Source: Stanieria cyanosphaera PCC 7437 (GTDB lineage: Bacteria > Cyanobacteriota > Cyanobacteriia > Cyanobacteriales > Xenococcaceae). Taken from it: a DNA stretch of 64,000 nucleotides. The notes under the pieces were generated by a model that saw nothing but the letters and a program-made list of their open reading frames with translations, did not search any database and was not told the DNA's origin. The stretch lies in NCBI RefSeq assembly GCF_000317575.1, contig NC_019748.1, positions 4,856,501 through 4,920,500 on the forward strand, given 5' to 3'. The translations under genes and the position numbers were made by a program. Each line of letters starts with the position of its first letter. Position 1 is the stretch's first letter. Of this stretch, positions 49,596 to 59,365 are shown piece after piece.

Positions 49596-49738
49596 TTAAT
49601 CTAGTTTTAAAGCGATCGCTTTTTGATTTTTCAAGGGTAGCTGATGCTAAATTAATGTGGACGAAGGGCTTGTGGGCTGGAGTTTTACCCCCAGCACGTT
49701 TCCGAACGATGTCTGATTCGACTTCCTCAGAACAAACT

Positions 49739-50011
49739 TTAAGCAGCAGATTCTTCAGTTACAGGATAAACGCTAATTTTTTGCTTACTTTTAGTTTTAT
49801 ATTCAAACTTAACTACGCCATCAATTAAGGCAAACAAAGTATCATCATTACCACGACCAACATTTTTACCAGGATGAAACTTAGTTCCTCTTTGACGAAC
49901 TAAAATGCTACCAGCAGTAACTTCTTGACCACCATAGCGTTTCACTCCCAATCTTTTAGAATTAGAGTCGCGTCCATTACGAGTACTACCAGTTCCCTTC
50001 TTATGAGCCAT
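49739..50011 (-). CDS. rpmA: 50S ribosomal protein L27
   Basis: At 90 aa of usual length. [20 protein letters not shown] is the N-terminal tail that reaches the peptidyl-transferase centre, followed by [20 protein letters not shown] and [14 protein letters not shown]. It has no N-terminal extension needing cleavage. It lies 34 bp after rplU on the same strand, the conserved rplU-rpmA operon. Identification is secure. Confidence 0.98.
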   Translation of the reverse strand: MAHKKGTGSTRNGRDSNSKRLGVKRYGGQEVTAGSILVRQRGTKFHPGKNVGRGNDDTLFALIDGVVKFEYKTKSKQKISVYPVTEESAA

Positions 50012-50045
50012 GTTTTACTCCTATCTTCTGATTTAATAAGTAATT

Positions 50046-50426
50046 TTATTCAGCTACAACTTCAACGGGTGCTGTTGCTTCCTCAGCCTCAGCCGAGGCT
50101 ATCACAGAGCCATTCATGCTAATCGAGTTAACCATGAAACGAGTAATTTCTTGTCGGTGTCCTCTTTTTTTACGGGTTTTCTTCTTAGGTTTCATCTTAT
50201 AAACGATGACTTTTTTCCCGCGTCGATGCTCCATAACTGTACCTTCTACTGTAGCTCCTTCAATAAAAGGTTGTCCCACAGTAACTTGATCGTCGTGACT
50301 TACCAACAAAACTTTGTCGACGGTATAGTCAGCATCAGGATCGACGTGTAATAGCTCAATATCGTAAAAACGACCTGGTTCAACCCGTAGTTGTTTACCA
50401 CCAGTTTCAATAATTGCGTAAGTCAT
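50046..50426 (-). CDS. rplU: 50S ribosomal protein L21
   Basis: Binds 23S rRNA with L20. [26 protein letters not shown] is split by family positions but gives the L21 start, and [17 protein letters not shown] is the conserved basic region. At 126 aa it carries a C-terminal acidic/Ala-rich extension ([17 protein letters not shown]) longer than in E. coli. It is first in the rplU-rpmA operon, with a structured leader upstream. Confidence 0.97.
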   Translation of the reverse strand: MTYAIIETGGKQLRVEPGRFYDIELLHVDPDADYTVDKVLLVSHDDQVTVGQPFIEGATVEGTVMEHRRGKKVIVYKMKPKKKTRKKRGHRQEITRFMVNSISMNGSVIASAEAEEATAPVEVVAE

Positions 50427-50443
50427 AAAATTGCATTAACTAA

Positions 50444-50545
50444 AATATTGCCGTACAGGTAGCCGACTAATTTTTTTCAAATCAAATTTAGTCCAGCTTT
50501 TGGATGCCTTTACCTGTTCCGAGCAGGAACTTAGACACACAATCT
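50444..50545 (-). promoter_or_regulatory. putative structured leader of rplU-rpmA
   Basis: On the minus strand GGAACAGGTA can pair with an upstream GTTCC, or its ACAGGTA part with a later TACCTGT, about 50 bases downstream. The two pairings exclude one another, as in an autoregulatory ribosomal-protein leader. No known Rfam motif was recognised. Confidence 0.4.
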
Positions 50546-50586
50546 CTTATTATCTTAAATAAAAATTACTGATGTCAAGTTATTTT

Positions 50587-51597
50587 TTATAATGTAACCT
50601 GTCGCAAGTTACTGCGGGGATTATAATTGCGAATAGACCGAATTTGTTCGTAATATTCTCGTTCTTTAGCACTAATTTGACTGGGAGTAGCAATCAGAAT
50701 ATGTACTAACTGATCGCTACGTCCTCCTTTAGGAAGTGACCATCCTTTTCCTCTTAGACGTAGAGTTTGACCAGAACGAATTCCAGGTGGAACTTTCATT
50801 GTTACTAAACCATCAGGAGTAGGTACTTCAATTGATGCGCCTAAAACTGCTTCATCAGGAGTAATGGGAACTTCACAAGCTAAATTATCTCCCTCAAATC
50901 GGAAAAAAGTATGGGGTTGTATTTCAACGTTGAGATAAAGATCCCCTCTAGCCTGATTATAAGGACTTGGTTGTCCTTTGCCCCGAACCCGAATTCGACT
51001 ACCTGGTTTTGCTCCTGGAGGAATACGAACATCTACCATTTCATTACCAAGATTGAGACGTTTGGTAACACCGTTAAAAGCTTCACTCAAGCTAAGACGA
51101 ATAGTTGCTTCTCGATCTGTAGCAACTTTTTGATTGCCAAAACCTTCAAAATCGCCAAAACCACCAAAATTACTACTATAACTACTGCCTCGATTCGCCG
51201 AGGTATTATAAGAGTAACTACGCGAACTACTAGTATTCCCAGAAGTAGAAAAGCGACCTAATAACTCATTAATAAACTCTTCAAAATTACCATATTGACT
51301 GAAATCGAAATTACCAAAATCAACTCCAGTTCCACCACTACTAGACCAACCACCTTGACCAGCTTGTTGCCAATACTGACCAAATTGGTCGTACTTGGCG
51401 CGTTTTTCCGAATCAGAAAGAACTTCATAAGCTTCACTAATTTCTTTAAACTTAGCTTCTGCCTGTTTATCGCCGGGATTGCGATCAGGATGATATTTGA
51501 GGGCAAGTTTACGGAATTGTTTTTTTATTTCCTCTGGATTAGCGGTTTTGCTCACCCCCAAAATAGCGTAATAGTCTTTAAAATCCGTGGAAGGCAT
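50587..51597 (-). CDS. DnaJ/CbpA-type J-domain cochaperone
   Basis: A J domain at about 1-70 has the HPD tripeptide in [10 protein letters not shown] Gly/Ser-rich linker follows ([19 protein letters not shown]), then two C-terminal substrate-binding domains ([20 protein letters not shown] region, and [17 protein letters not shown]). There is no Cys-rich zinc finger, so it is a class B (CbpA/DnaJ-like) protein that stimulates DnaK. I start at ATG 51597 (336 aa), which has AAGGAGA about 10 bases upstream; the earlier TTG lies within that site. Confidence 0.93.
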   Translation of the reverse strand: MPSTDFKDYYAILGVSKTANPEEIKKQFRKLALKYHPDRNPGDKQAEAKFKEISEAYEVLSDSEKRAKYDQFGQYWQQAGQGGWSSSGGTGVDFGNFDFSQYGNFEEFINELLGRFSTSGNTSSSRSYSYNTSANRGSSYSSNFGGFGDFEGFGNQKVATDREATIRLSLSEAFNGVTKRLNLGNEMVDVRIPPGAKPGSRIRVRGKGQPSPYNQARGDLYLNVEIQPHTFFRFEGDNLACEVPITPDEAVLGASIEVPTPDGLVTMKVPPGIRSGQTLRLRGKGWSLPKGGRSDQLVHILIATPSQISAKEREYYEQIRSIRNYNPRSNLRQVTL

Positions 51598-51889
51598 TGA
51601 TGGCGATCTCCTTGACAATAGTTACTTGCTGACAATAATTAGAAATTTTAATAAATTTAAAGTTTAGCCTGACTATAAATTAACAGAAATGTCAAGATAA
51701 GGAAGTACGGTTCTTACCACAGTCCCATAATCGCAAAACCGTATTTTAATTACTTTTTTGCTCGAATTAGCTTAAAATCGCGATCGCTCAAGCAAAAATT
51801 TGGACTGTTAAGTACTAATAATAAATTGCTTGATTTTTCCTAGTCTCTACTTTTCTCGATCTTAACTAATGAAATGATAGGATAGGAGT

Positions 51890-52771
51890 ATGCCAACTAT
51901 AGACATTTTGGGGGTTCCTCACGTATACGAGCTAACACCTTGCACTGCCAAATCTCGCACTCCCGTCTTAGTTTTTATTCATGGCTGGCTTTTGAGTCGC
52001 CACTATTGGCAGCCCATGCTCGATCTGCTTAGTCCAGAGTATCAATGTTTACTTTATGATTTGCGTGGGTTTGGTGATTCACAAGTATTACCAAATCTAG
52101 ATTCAACCAATAGCTTAAATAACAACCTTAATTATACTTTGGCTGCCTATGCAGAAGATTTGGATTTGTTATTACAACATTTAAGTATAGAAAAAGTTTG
52201 GTTAATTGGTCATTCTCTAGGAGGAAGTATTGCTCTTTGGGGAGCTAAAACAATTGAACAAAAAGTTGAAGGAGTAATTTGTTTAAATTCTGGAGGAGGA
52301 ATTTATCTCAAAGAAGAATTTGAACGTTTTCGCTCTGTAGGTCAGCAGTTGGTAAAATTTCGCCCTTATTGGTTAAGTAAACTGCCTTGGTTAGATTTGA
52401 TTTTCGCCAGGATGATGGTTGCTCGTCCTCTGACTAGTAGTTGGGGTCGTCAAAGATTAATTGATTTTGTTCGAGCTAATCGACAAGCTGCATTAGGTGC
52501 GCTGTTAGATTCTACAACAGAAGCAGAAGTTCATCTTTTACCCAAAATTGTGGCACAACTACAACAGCCAGTTTATTTTCTAGCTGGAAAACAAGACCAG
52601 GTAATGGAATTAAAATATGTTCATCACTTAGCTAGTTTTCATCAACTTTTTCAACAAAATTATAGTAATGTAATTGAAATTCCTGATTGTGGTCATCTCT
52701 CAATGGTAGAACAACCAAAAGTAGTGGCAGAAATTATTGCCAATCTTGTGTCCCAATCTCAGTTAACTTAA
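51890..52771 (+). CDS. alpha/beta hydrolase
   Basis: Oxyanion motif HGWLLSRHYW at about 31-40, nucleophile Ser109 in IGHSLGGSIALWG, acid in GKQDQVME and His in PDCGHLSMVEQP near the end, the complete catalytic triad. At 293 aa it is a single-domain enzyme without signal peptide. Similar genes in cyanobacteria act on esters, haloalkanes or lactones, and substrate cannot be predicted. It lies alone between convergent and tandem neighbours. Confidence 0.9.
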   Translation: MPTIDILGVPHVYELTPCTAKSRTPVLVFIHGWLLSRHYWQPMLDLLSPEYQCLLYDLRGFGDSQVLPNLDSTNSLNNNLNYTLAAYAEDLDLLLQHLSIEKVWLIGHSLGGSIALWGAKTIEQKVEGVICLNSGGGIYLKEEFERFRSVGQQLVKFRPYWLSKLPWLDLIFARMMVARPLTSSWGRQRLIDFVRANRQAALGALLDSTTEAEVHLLPKIVAQLQQPVYFLAGKQDQVMELKYVHHLASFHQLFQQNYSNVIEIPDCGHLSMVEQPKVVAEIIANLVSQSQLT

Positions 52772-52893
52772 CTAGGTATTTTTGTATTTAACTAAAATCA
52801 TCATTTAATTCCCTCAATCATTGTGTCACAATAGCATTAAGGGAAAAATTCAAAAAGATTAAGATTGAGGAGTTACTCGTACAGGAGAAACCC

Positions 52894-53217
52894 ATGCTAC
52901 ACCGCAAGATTTATCAACTCTATCAAGATGGTCGTGAAGTTTGTATTTTCTTGCGGGATCAGCAACGCTGGATAGAAAGCGGTCGCATTGTTGATTTCGA
53001 GGGAGATCTGGTGACTATTCGCTATGAAACTGAAGAAGAAGATGAAATTAGTTCTTGGGAAGAAATGGTACGTCTCGAAAGTATCGGTGCTGTAACTCAA
53101 AAACTAGCTTCTGTCTCGAAGTTAAATTCAGAATTAGCTGTTTCCGATGATTGTCCAGAAGCTGAACAGATTTATCCTCAATTTCCCGAAGCTAACTCGG
53201 AGTGGCAACAGGAATAA
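52894..53217 (+). CDS. conserved cyanobacterial protein (DUF6679-like), 107 aa
   Basis: LHRKIYQLYQDGREVCIFLR, then WIESGRIVDFEGDLVTIRYE and EEDEISSWEEMVRLESIGAV, resembles the small conserved cyanobacterial family I know as DUF6679. It reads as a beta-rich small-barrel domain with a disordered acidic tail. No signal peptide or membrane span. AGGAG lies 7 bases before ATG. No function is known. Confidence 0.7.
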   Translation: MLHRKIYQLYQDGREVCIFLRDQQRWIESGRIVDFEGDLVTIRYETEEEDEISSWEEMVRLESIGAVTQKLASVSKLNSELAVSDDCPEAEQIYPQFPEANSEWQQE

Positions 53218-53230
53218 AGCAAGCTAAAAA

Positions 53231-54886
53231 CTAAGATTCTTCCAGACCATCTTCCGATGATAAAGGCTCAAATACTGGACAACAGCCTTCTGGAATAACT
53301 TTAAAACCGTATAAGGGTGAAATACGATTCAAACAACGTTGGTTGGCGTAATAATAGCAATTGTTACAGCAATCAACGTCTTCTGGTGTTTTTGGTTCAG
53401 TACTTTGACTTAATAATTCTCTTTGAGAAACGCCTCTTAAGACTAATTCTTCTCCTTGCCAACGAGCTTCGACTATGCCAGTATCGGCAAAATTATTCCA
53501 ACGAGAATCGTTAATTAAAGTATCAGGCAGAACCACAGTAATTACAGAACCAACTTCATTTAATTCTCCTTCGTAATAACTAGGAGGCGTTGTCGCTGGC
53601 TGAATAAAGCGATCGCTTAAATGTAATTCTACCAAATTACCCACCGAAGGCGAATGAAGTTGGTAACGGTTGCGTAATTCTTCTAAGCTGGTTAGATCCA
53701 TTAAATAATTAGGAGAACCATGCACAAAAATGACGTGTTGCGGTCGTAAATTATGAATTAATTGAGTGGTATTACGTCCATCACTATGTTCTGCAAGCAG
53801 ATAAGTTTCTAAGGCAACTTTTGAGGAAGATTGATTAGCTAGTTGAGCAAAATCTACATCAAGATATTTTTGGGCAGATTCAGCTATTAAGATTAGCCAA
53901 TCGCCCCAAGTATCATTTAAGTATTGTTTAAGATTGGCAGTATCATCGACTAACAAAATGCAAGGAAATTTACTTTCCATCAAGTCATTGTTATTAGTCA
54001 ATCTTCTCATGCGAGGACAAACCCGTTCGTCCCAAAACAAAGATTGATGTTTGGCAAAATTTTGCACTGCTAAAGGAAGTTGTGGCAAAAGTTCTAAATA
54101 AAGATCGCAAGCTGAAGCGATTTTGCCATCAACCCAAATATCTAAATCACGACCAGTAAACTGATGATGAGAGCGTAATAATTTTAGAATTTCTTGTCCT
54201 AAACCAATGAGCGGTACAGGTAAAAGAACATTACGTCCCTCCGCAAGAGCTTGATCGATTCGCTCCATTAATTGTTTTTCTTGTTGACGACGGTGGGAAT
54301 GACGAACTGTACCATAACTTCCTTCAACAATCAAAATATCAGGAGCTATACCTCTTAAATCTTCTAGGGATAAACCTTCGACTAATTGAAAATTTGAAAG
54401 AGAAAAATCACCTGTATAAAGTAGCTTATAATTGCGCTCTGGAGTGGCATAAGTCAATAAAATTGCTGCTGCTCCTGGCAAATGTCCTGCTGGATATAAT
54501 TGAAAACTGAGGTCTTCTGCTAATTGGACTTGCGATCGCCAGGGAACAGTTTGACACCAAGAAATACTGTTTGATTGTTGTTCATAAATAGATAAAAGTT
54601 TGGCAGTCACCTCGGTAGTATAAATAGGTAACTGGGGAAAACTTTGATGTAAGGCAAAAAGACTGCGACAATGATCGACATGAGCATGAGAACAAATAGC
54701 GAATTCGGCAGGTGGTGTTTTTTGTCGTTGAAATAATTTAATGTTCTCTAAACCACAGTCTAAAATAATGCGATGCACTCCCATTTTTACTAATAAACAA
54801 ACTCCTTCATCACTATGACCAACACCATAGGGAAGACAAGATAAAGAATTTGTATTAGTTGCGGGTACTGTGCGACGCTTATTCAT
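53231..54886 (-). CDS. beta-CASP metallo-hydrolase with C-terminal Cys cluster
   Basis: Metallo-beta-lactamase fold with HxHxDH at His67, His69, Asp71, His72 (CSHAHVDHC), then YPAGHLPGAA and LLYTGDFS. IVEGSYGTVRH and the following region fit the beta-CASP cap of RNA-processing nucleases, as does FVHGSPNY near 390. After the core, residues 504-551 form a Cys cluster: Cys506, 507, 510, 518, 535 and 536 with NRISPLYGFKVIPEG between, suggesting a bound metal or iron-sulfur centre. At 551 aa it is longer than simple members. A role in RNA processing is plausible but not proven. Confidence 0.85.
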   Translation of the reverse strand: MNKRRTVPATNTNSLSCLPYGVGHSDEGVCLLVKMGVHRIILDCGLENIKLFQRQKTPPAEFAICSHAHVDHCRSLFALHQSFPQLPIYTTEVTAKLLSIYEQQSNSISWCQTVPWRSQVQLAEDLSFQLYPAGHLPGAAAILLTYATPERNYKLLYTGDFSLSNFQLVEGLSLEDLRGIAPDILIVEGSYGTVRHSHRRQQEKQLMERIDQALAEGRNVLLPVPLIGLGQEILKLLRSHHQFTGRDLDIWVDGKIASACDLYLELLPQLPLAVQNFAKHQSLFWDERVCPRMRRLTNNNDLMESKFPCILLVDDTANLKQYLNDTWGDWLILIAESAQKYLDVDFAQLANQSSSKVALETYLLAEHSDGRNTTQLIHNLRPQHVIFVHGSPNYLMDLTSLEELRNRYQLHSPSVGNLVELHLSDRFIQPATTPPSYYEGELNEVGSVITVVLPDTLINDSRWNNFADTGIVEARWQGEELVLRGVSQRELLSQSTEPKTPEDVDCCNNCYYYANQRCLNRISPLYGFKVIPEGCCPVFEPLSSEDGLEES

Positions 54887-55295
54887 GAAGTCAGCCCCTA
54901 TCGATTTTAAAAAATGAACAAATCAGTCCTGTAATTGCAATTTAAGCTAATCACATCAAAAAGCTCAAGGGGCATTAATTAAGTTGAGCAACAATTGTGA
55001 CAATTACTCGTGATTGGGTAAAATTAGCTAAACTCTGACACTCAAACTGCTTGTATCAGTGAGCAGTACCGTTACCATCGTAATTATCAGAGTCATAAAA
55101 TCCATTTTTAGTCCCAAAAAACAAAGAAGCAACGATAAATAGACCAGACAAAACTACCATTAATAATTTGACATCCATAAGTATTTTTCTATCTTATTAG
55201 AATTCTTACTACCTATGATAGTGCTAGTAATTTGGCTTAATTATTCAAAAAATCTATTTATTTCAGCTTTGAACTTAAAAATTAATAATCTACCG
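54887..55295. other. 409-bp intergenic region holding a 40-aa microprotein gene
   Basis: Apart from the small frame at 55056-55178 (separate entry) there is no gene. It is AT-rich. The MBL gene promoter should lie at about 54890-55000. No repeats or hairpins stand out. Confidence 0.6.
55056..55178 (-). CDS. single-span microprotein, 40 aa
   Basis: A 41-codon frame with ATG at 55178 encodes MDVKLLMVVLSGLFIVASLF then GTKNGFYDSDNYDGNGTAH. Residues about 4-22 form one span and the acidic, Gly/Asn/Asp-rich tail is exposed. The tail pattern NGFYDSDNYDGNGTAH seems conserved-looking rather than random. I do not recognise a named family. It might be a thylakoid microprotein, by size and topology only. 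It lies between the antiporter and MBL genes on the minus strand. Confidence 0.6.
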   Translation of the reverse strand: MDVKLLMVVLSGLFIVASLFFGTKNGFYDSDNYDGNGTAH

Positions 55296-57224
55296 TTAGG
55301 GTAAAACTTCTGATTTAGTTGATTCTGAGGTTGGAACTACAGCAGGAGCGATCGGTATTTCTTCTACTTCTGGAAGCTTTTCCAAAGCTAAGCGAGAAGA
55401 TTGGTTACCACCAGAAAGCCTTTTTAATAATTTTGGTCTAGGATCGTGGAGCAGATAAATAATTTCATCTCCTAGTTGCCATTCCTCTGAGGCTTTGACT
55501 ACTTGTAAATTTTCTTTACGCTTAACTAATAGAGGTAGCAGTTCGCCTGAGCGAATCAAAGCTTGCAAATGAGCTTGTTGAAAGGTTAATTCTGGCTCTC
55601 GCAGAACAGTTTTTCCTAACTTCACTTGTCCCTCGCTGAGATAATTATTCCAAACTTTAATTGGAAGTTGAGCAATAAAAGCCTGACTAACTTTACTTTT
55701 ACTATTACTATTATTGAGATTACTTTGAGGAAAAATTGCTAATACTTTTGGAGGCTGAAATTCTTCTACTGCTCTTTGGGCTAAAACTAAGTTTACTTCT
55801 CCATTATTGGTAAGAGCGATAAAAGTTCCCATCGAGTTAATTCCTGCTTCAGTAAGAACTTCTGAATCAAGTCCACTACTTTGAAAAACAGGTAAATCTT
55901 CTGCTTCTGCTTTGCGACAAGCTTCGCGATCGGTATCAATCAAAACAACTGATTCTCCTGCTTCCTTAAACAGACGGGCAAGTAAACGTCCTAAATAATT
56001 ACAACCAACAATAACTGCTCCAGTTGCTTCATGAGAAGTAATTTGTAACCAATTAGCTACTAACCTTGCTGTTAAACCTTGTAAAAATACCGTCATCATG
56101 ATCGTAAGAAAGACCAAGGCTTTAATTGCATCTCCACCATTAATTCCTTTATCCGTAAGTAAAATAGCAAATAAAGAAGCAACAGAAGCAGAAACAATTC
56201 CTTTGGGAGCAATCCAAGCTAAAAATACTTTTTGTCGCCAATTCAACCCACTATTCCAAGTGCAAAATGCCACGCTGATGGGACGAACAATCAGCATCAA
56301 AGCAAATACCGATAATAGACTTCCCCAACCTAAAGCAAAAACACTATCTATTGATAAATCTGCTGCCAATAAAACGAATAAAACTGAGACGCAAAGAACT
56401 GTTAATTGTCCCTTAAATCGTTTGAGTAATCTTTCTTCTGGAAGGGAGGAAGCTTTGACAACAATACCAGCTACTACCGTTGCCATTAGTCCAGACTCAC
56501 TTCTAATTGTTTGTGAAAGAACGAATAAACCCCAAACTCCTGCCAAGACAACTAAATTTTTTAAATCTTCTGACAAGAAGTTAGCTTGTTTGAGCAATAA
56601 ACCAAGCAACCAGCCACCAGTAACTCCGATCAGCGCACCAATGCCTAAGCGTAAAATTAGTCCACTGACTATCGTAATCGGTGCAGCATTACTATTTAAG
56701 ATTGTATTAAGTACTACTACGGCTAAAATTGCTCCTACGGGATCAATTAAGACACCTTCTCCTTCTAGTAAAGTAGCTACTTGTCGATCAACCCGCACTT
56801 GTTTGAGTAAAGGACTGATGACAGTTGGACCTGTAACTACTACCAGAGAAGCATAAAGAAAAGATATTGACCAAGGAAACTCTGCTAAATAATGAGCAGA
56901 AATACCACCACCGATTAAAGTAATCAATGTTCCGATGGTAACTAGATTACGCAAGCTTCCTGAAACTCGATCTAAATCGCGTAATTCTAAGTTTAAACCT
57001 CCTTCAAAGAGAATAATGGCGACTGCTAGAGCGACAAGAACTTCTAAACCCATCCCTAAATGATGAGGATGAAGAACATCTAAGCCATCGGATCCTAAAA
57101 GAATTCCGAATAGTAATAAAAAAACTATACTAGGTACTTTAAGATATTCGGCAATAACTTGTGCGCTAATGCCGGCAAGAACGGCAATAACTATTTGTAG
57201 AGTTAATTCAAAAGATCCTTCCAT
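55296..57224 (-). CDS. cation/proton antiporter (CPA) with TrkA-N domain
   Basis: About 12 membrane spans occupy residues 1-395, and the ion-path region LLEGEGVLIDPVGAIL (about 152-167) carries the acidic residues. A cytoplasmic RCK/TrkA-N domain follows at about 400-520, with AVIVGCNYLGRLLARLFKEAG (split by family positions) as nucleotide-binding Rossmann motif. A smaller domain then extends to about 620, probably RCK_C. At 642 aa it resembles NhaP/KefB-type sodium or potassium/proton antiporters of cyanobacteria. Gating by NAD(H) or nucleotide is expected from the domain. Divergent from the glycosyltransferase gene. Confidence 0.9.
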   Translation of the reverse strand: MEGSFELTLQIVIAVLAGISAQVIAEYLKVPSIVFLLLFGILLGSDGLDVLHPHHLGMGLEVLVALAVAIILFEGGLNLELRDLDRVSGSLRNLVTIGTLITLIGGGISAHYLAEFPWSISFLYASLVVVTGPTVISPLLKQVRVDRQVATLLEGEGVLIDPVGAILAVVVLNTILNSNAAPITIVSGLILRLGIGALIGVTGGWLLGLLLKQANFLSEDLKNLVVLAGVWGLFVLSQTIRSESGLMATVVAGIVVKASSLPEERLLKRFKGQLTVLCVSVLFVLLAADLSIDSVFALGWGSLLSVFALMLIVRPISVAFCTWNSGLNWRQKVFLAWIAPKGIVSASVASLFAILLTDKGINGGDAIKALVFLTIMMTVFLQGLTARLVANWLQITSHEATGAVIVGCNYLGRLLARLFKEAGESVVLIDTDREACRKAEAEDLPVFQSSGLDSEVLTEAGINSMGTFIALTNNGEVNLVLAQRAVEEFQPPKVLAIFPQSNLNNSNSKSKVSQAFIAQLPIKVWNNYLSEGQVKLGKTVLREPELTFQQAHLQALIRSGELLPLLVKRKENLQVVKASEEWQLGDEIIYLLHDPRPKLLKRLSGGNQSSRLALEKLPEVEEIPIAPAVVPTSESTKSEVLP

Positions 57225-57575
57225 AAGCCAATCGATTATAAACGTTCTGGCGCGGGTCTGAAAATTTGGGATCGAAAAGTTGCTAATATTTCAGACAAAA
57301 AATTTAAACTAGAGTAGATGTTTGTCAATAAAACTATAAATAAAAAAATAAATGATTTATTTGGGGTATTTTAACATTTTGGTTCTGCTAAGCTGTTGAC
57401 TAAAAAAATTTCACGTTTTCTTTTGCAGAGAATAAACTATTAAAACTATATCAGTAAAAACTGTTAACAATTAAAACTACAATTAGGCAGTAAATCCTGG
57501 CAAAATTAAGTGGTAAAAATTTAACCACCTTAATATTAATTGTTATCTTAACAATTTAGTCGATCTTAATTAATT
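57225..57575. other. 351-bp divergent intergenic region
   Basis: Spacer between divergent genes, highly AT-rich. No gene, RNA, repeat or recognised operator is seen; the promoters of both neighbours should lie here. Confidence 0.6.
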
Positions 57576-59204
57576 ATGTCATCTCATCAAACTTCTCTTT
57601 GGAAACGCTCTCAAAATAAACTACGTCAAGAAGAACAGTGGCTAGAATATTTTTGTATTGTTGGTTTATTATTGGCATCCTTACTTTTATTTAGTATCAA
57701 TTTGGGTAGTTTACCTTTATTAGATGGAGATGAAAGTACGATCGCTCAAGTCGCTAAAGAAATTTGGCAAGCTCCTGAAAATTCTTGGCGTTGGCTTTTT
57801 CCTACCCTTTGGAATCAACCTTATCTCAATCAACCTCCTCTGATTCACAACTTAATTGCTGGGGTATATGCGATCGCAGGTATTAATGAATGGACGGTGC
57901 GTTTTCCTTGTGCCTTACTCACTGCTATTTCAGTAATTTTACTTTATGGCATTGGTCGAGAAATTTTTGTTGCTCGTATTCCAGCTTTGTTTTCAGCATT
58001 AATTTATCTAACTTTACTTCCCATAGTCCATTACGGACGTTTAGCTGTTTTAGATGGCCCTTTACTTTGTTTCCAATTACTTACTTTTTGGTCTATTCTA
58101 CGGGCAAGAAGGGATTTACGTTGGACTTTTATTGCTGGAATTAGTTTTAGTTTAATTTGTCTGACCCAAGGAATTATAGGATTGTTAGTAGGGCTAATTG
58201 TTTTAATATTTTTAGCTTGGGATACTCCCCGACTCATTACTTCGATTTATCTTTGGAGTGGAATAATTTTAGGCAGTATACCAGTTCTGTTCTGGTATGT
58301 AGCTCAATGGCATTATTATCAAGATTTAGTGTTTGATTGGAAAAGTATTATACAATCCTGGGCAAGAATTTGGTCAGTAGTTGAAAGTAATCCGAAGTTT
58401 CCTGGTTATTATTTCGTTGAAATTCTCAAATTTACTTGGCCTTGGTTAATTTTTGCTATTTATGGTTGGAAACTAGCTTGGGAAAATCGTCATTGGGGTT
58501 GGGCAAAACTGATCTTAGTTTGGAGTGGAGTTTATTTTGTCGCAATTTCTTTAATGGCAACTAAACTGCCTTGGTATATTTTACCTATTTACCCTGCCTT
58601 GGCTTTGGCAGCAGGAATTAAACTGTATCAAATTTATAATTTACCAAGCTATATTGTTTATCCTCGTCCCTTGATTGTAGTTTTAAGTTTATTCGCTTTT
58701 ATTGCTAGTGGGACTGGCATTTATGTGATTTGGCAAGAGAAATTAGAACTGTCTCTTTTATTGATTTGTGCTTCAGTAGCAATTACTATGACAGTCACAG
58801 CTTTATTGATAGCAAAAAGAGAAGTACAATTTATCTTTTTATTATTTTGGGGTACTTATATTTCTCTTTTTTTGTTAGTTAGTTCCTCCCACTGGCTTTG
58901 GGAATTAAATCAAGCTTATCCTGTTAAACCTGTTGCCCAAATAATCAAACAATATGTACCTAAGAACCAAATTGTTTATACCTCTTTTAGCTATAATCGT
59001 TCTTCTTTAAATTTCTATAGTGAACGTCAAGTAGTTGCTGTAACACAAAACCAACTTCAACAATACTGGCAAGAATTAGCTAATTCTTATATGTTGATCG
59101 ATCACTCTACTTTAGAATATTTATCGATACCAAAGCAAAATCTCGTTCCAGTTATTAATGACCAGTCAGTTGATTGGTTTTTGGCAATAAAAAATTTAAA
59201 ATAA
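57576..59204 (+). CDS. GT39/ArnT-type polyprenyl-sugar glycosyltransferase
   Basis: Membrane glycosyltransferase of the PMT/ArnT superfamily. The N-terminal region has LGSLPLLDGDESTIAQVAKE (about 46-65), with the catalytic acidic pair typical of these GT-C enzymes just after the first span. About 11-12 spans follow, separated by a lumenal/periplasmic tail (about 440-542). Such enzymes transfer sugars from polyprenyl-phosphate donors to lipid A, protein or other acceptors. Acceptor is unknown, and no lipid-A modification genes are near. A terminator follows. Length (542 aa) is normal. Confidence 0.87.
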   Translation: MSSHQTSLWKRSQNKLRQEEQWLEYFCIVGLLLASLLLFSINLGSLPLLDGDESTIAQVAKEIWQAPENSWRWLFPTLWNQPYLNQPPLIHNLIAGVYAIAGINEWTVRFPCALLTAISVILLYGIGREIFVARIPALFSALIYLTLLPIVHYGRLAVLDGPLLCFQLLTFWSILRARRDLRWTFIAGISFSLICLTQGIIGLLVGLIVLIFLAWDTPRLITSIYLWSGIILGSIPVLFWYVAQWHYYQDLVFDWKSIIQSWARIWSVVESNPKFPGYYFVEILKFTWPWLIFAIYGWKLAWENRHWGWAKLILVWSGVYFVAISLMATKLPWYILPIYPALALAAGIKLYQIYNLPSYIVYPRPLIVVLSLFAFIASGTGIYVIWQEKLELSLLLICASVAITMTVTALLIAKREVQFIFLLFWGTYISLFLLVSSSHWLWELNQAYPVKPVAQIIKQYVPKNQIVYTSFSYNRSSLNFYSERQVVAVTQNQLQQYWQELANSYMLIDHSTLEYLSIPKQNLVPVINDQSVDWFLAIKNLK

Positions 59205-59243
59205 ACCAACCAAATACTATTGAATAAATTTAATTAATTATGA

Positions 59244-59282
59244 GACGCCGTTTAGTTAATTTTCACTAAACAACGTCTTTTT
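59244..59282 (+). terminator. terminator of the glycosyltransferase gene
   Basis: GACGCCGTTTAGT and ACTAAACAACGTC form a long stem with one mismatch pair, followed by TTTTT. It lies about 40 bp after the stop codon. Confidence 0.85.
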
Positions 59283-59365
59283 GAATAAATTATGACTCTA
59301 ACTATCACTAATTAGTAGGATTGACTTGAGTTGTATCGCTATTATTTTTTTAGCTTGGTAGTTTT

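Larger units (their letters stand above)
49372..49738. other. 367-bp intergenic region with terminator and IS remnant
   Basis: Holds the terminator at 49401, the IS200/IS605 remnant at 49450-49595, and a GCTGG/CCAGC hairpin at 49676-49695 close to the end of rpmA, possibly its terminator. A start-less minus-strand frame of about 50 codons directly after rpmA remains unassigned. Confidence 0.7.

Noticed and set aside
49640-49738. Open frame after rpmA (RAGGKTPAHKP region)
   Set aside because: No start codon and no family match; likely chance or a decayed part of the IS element.
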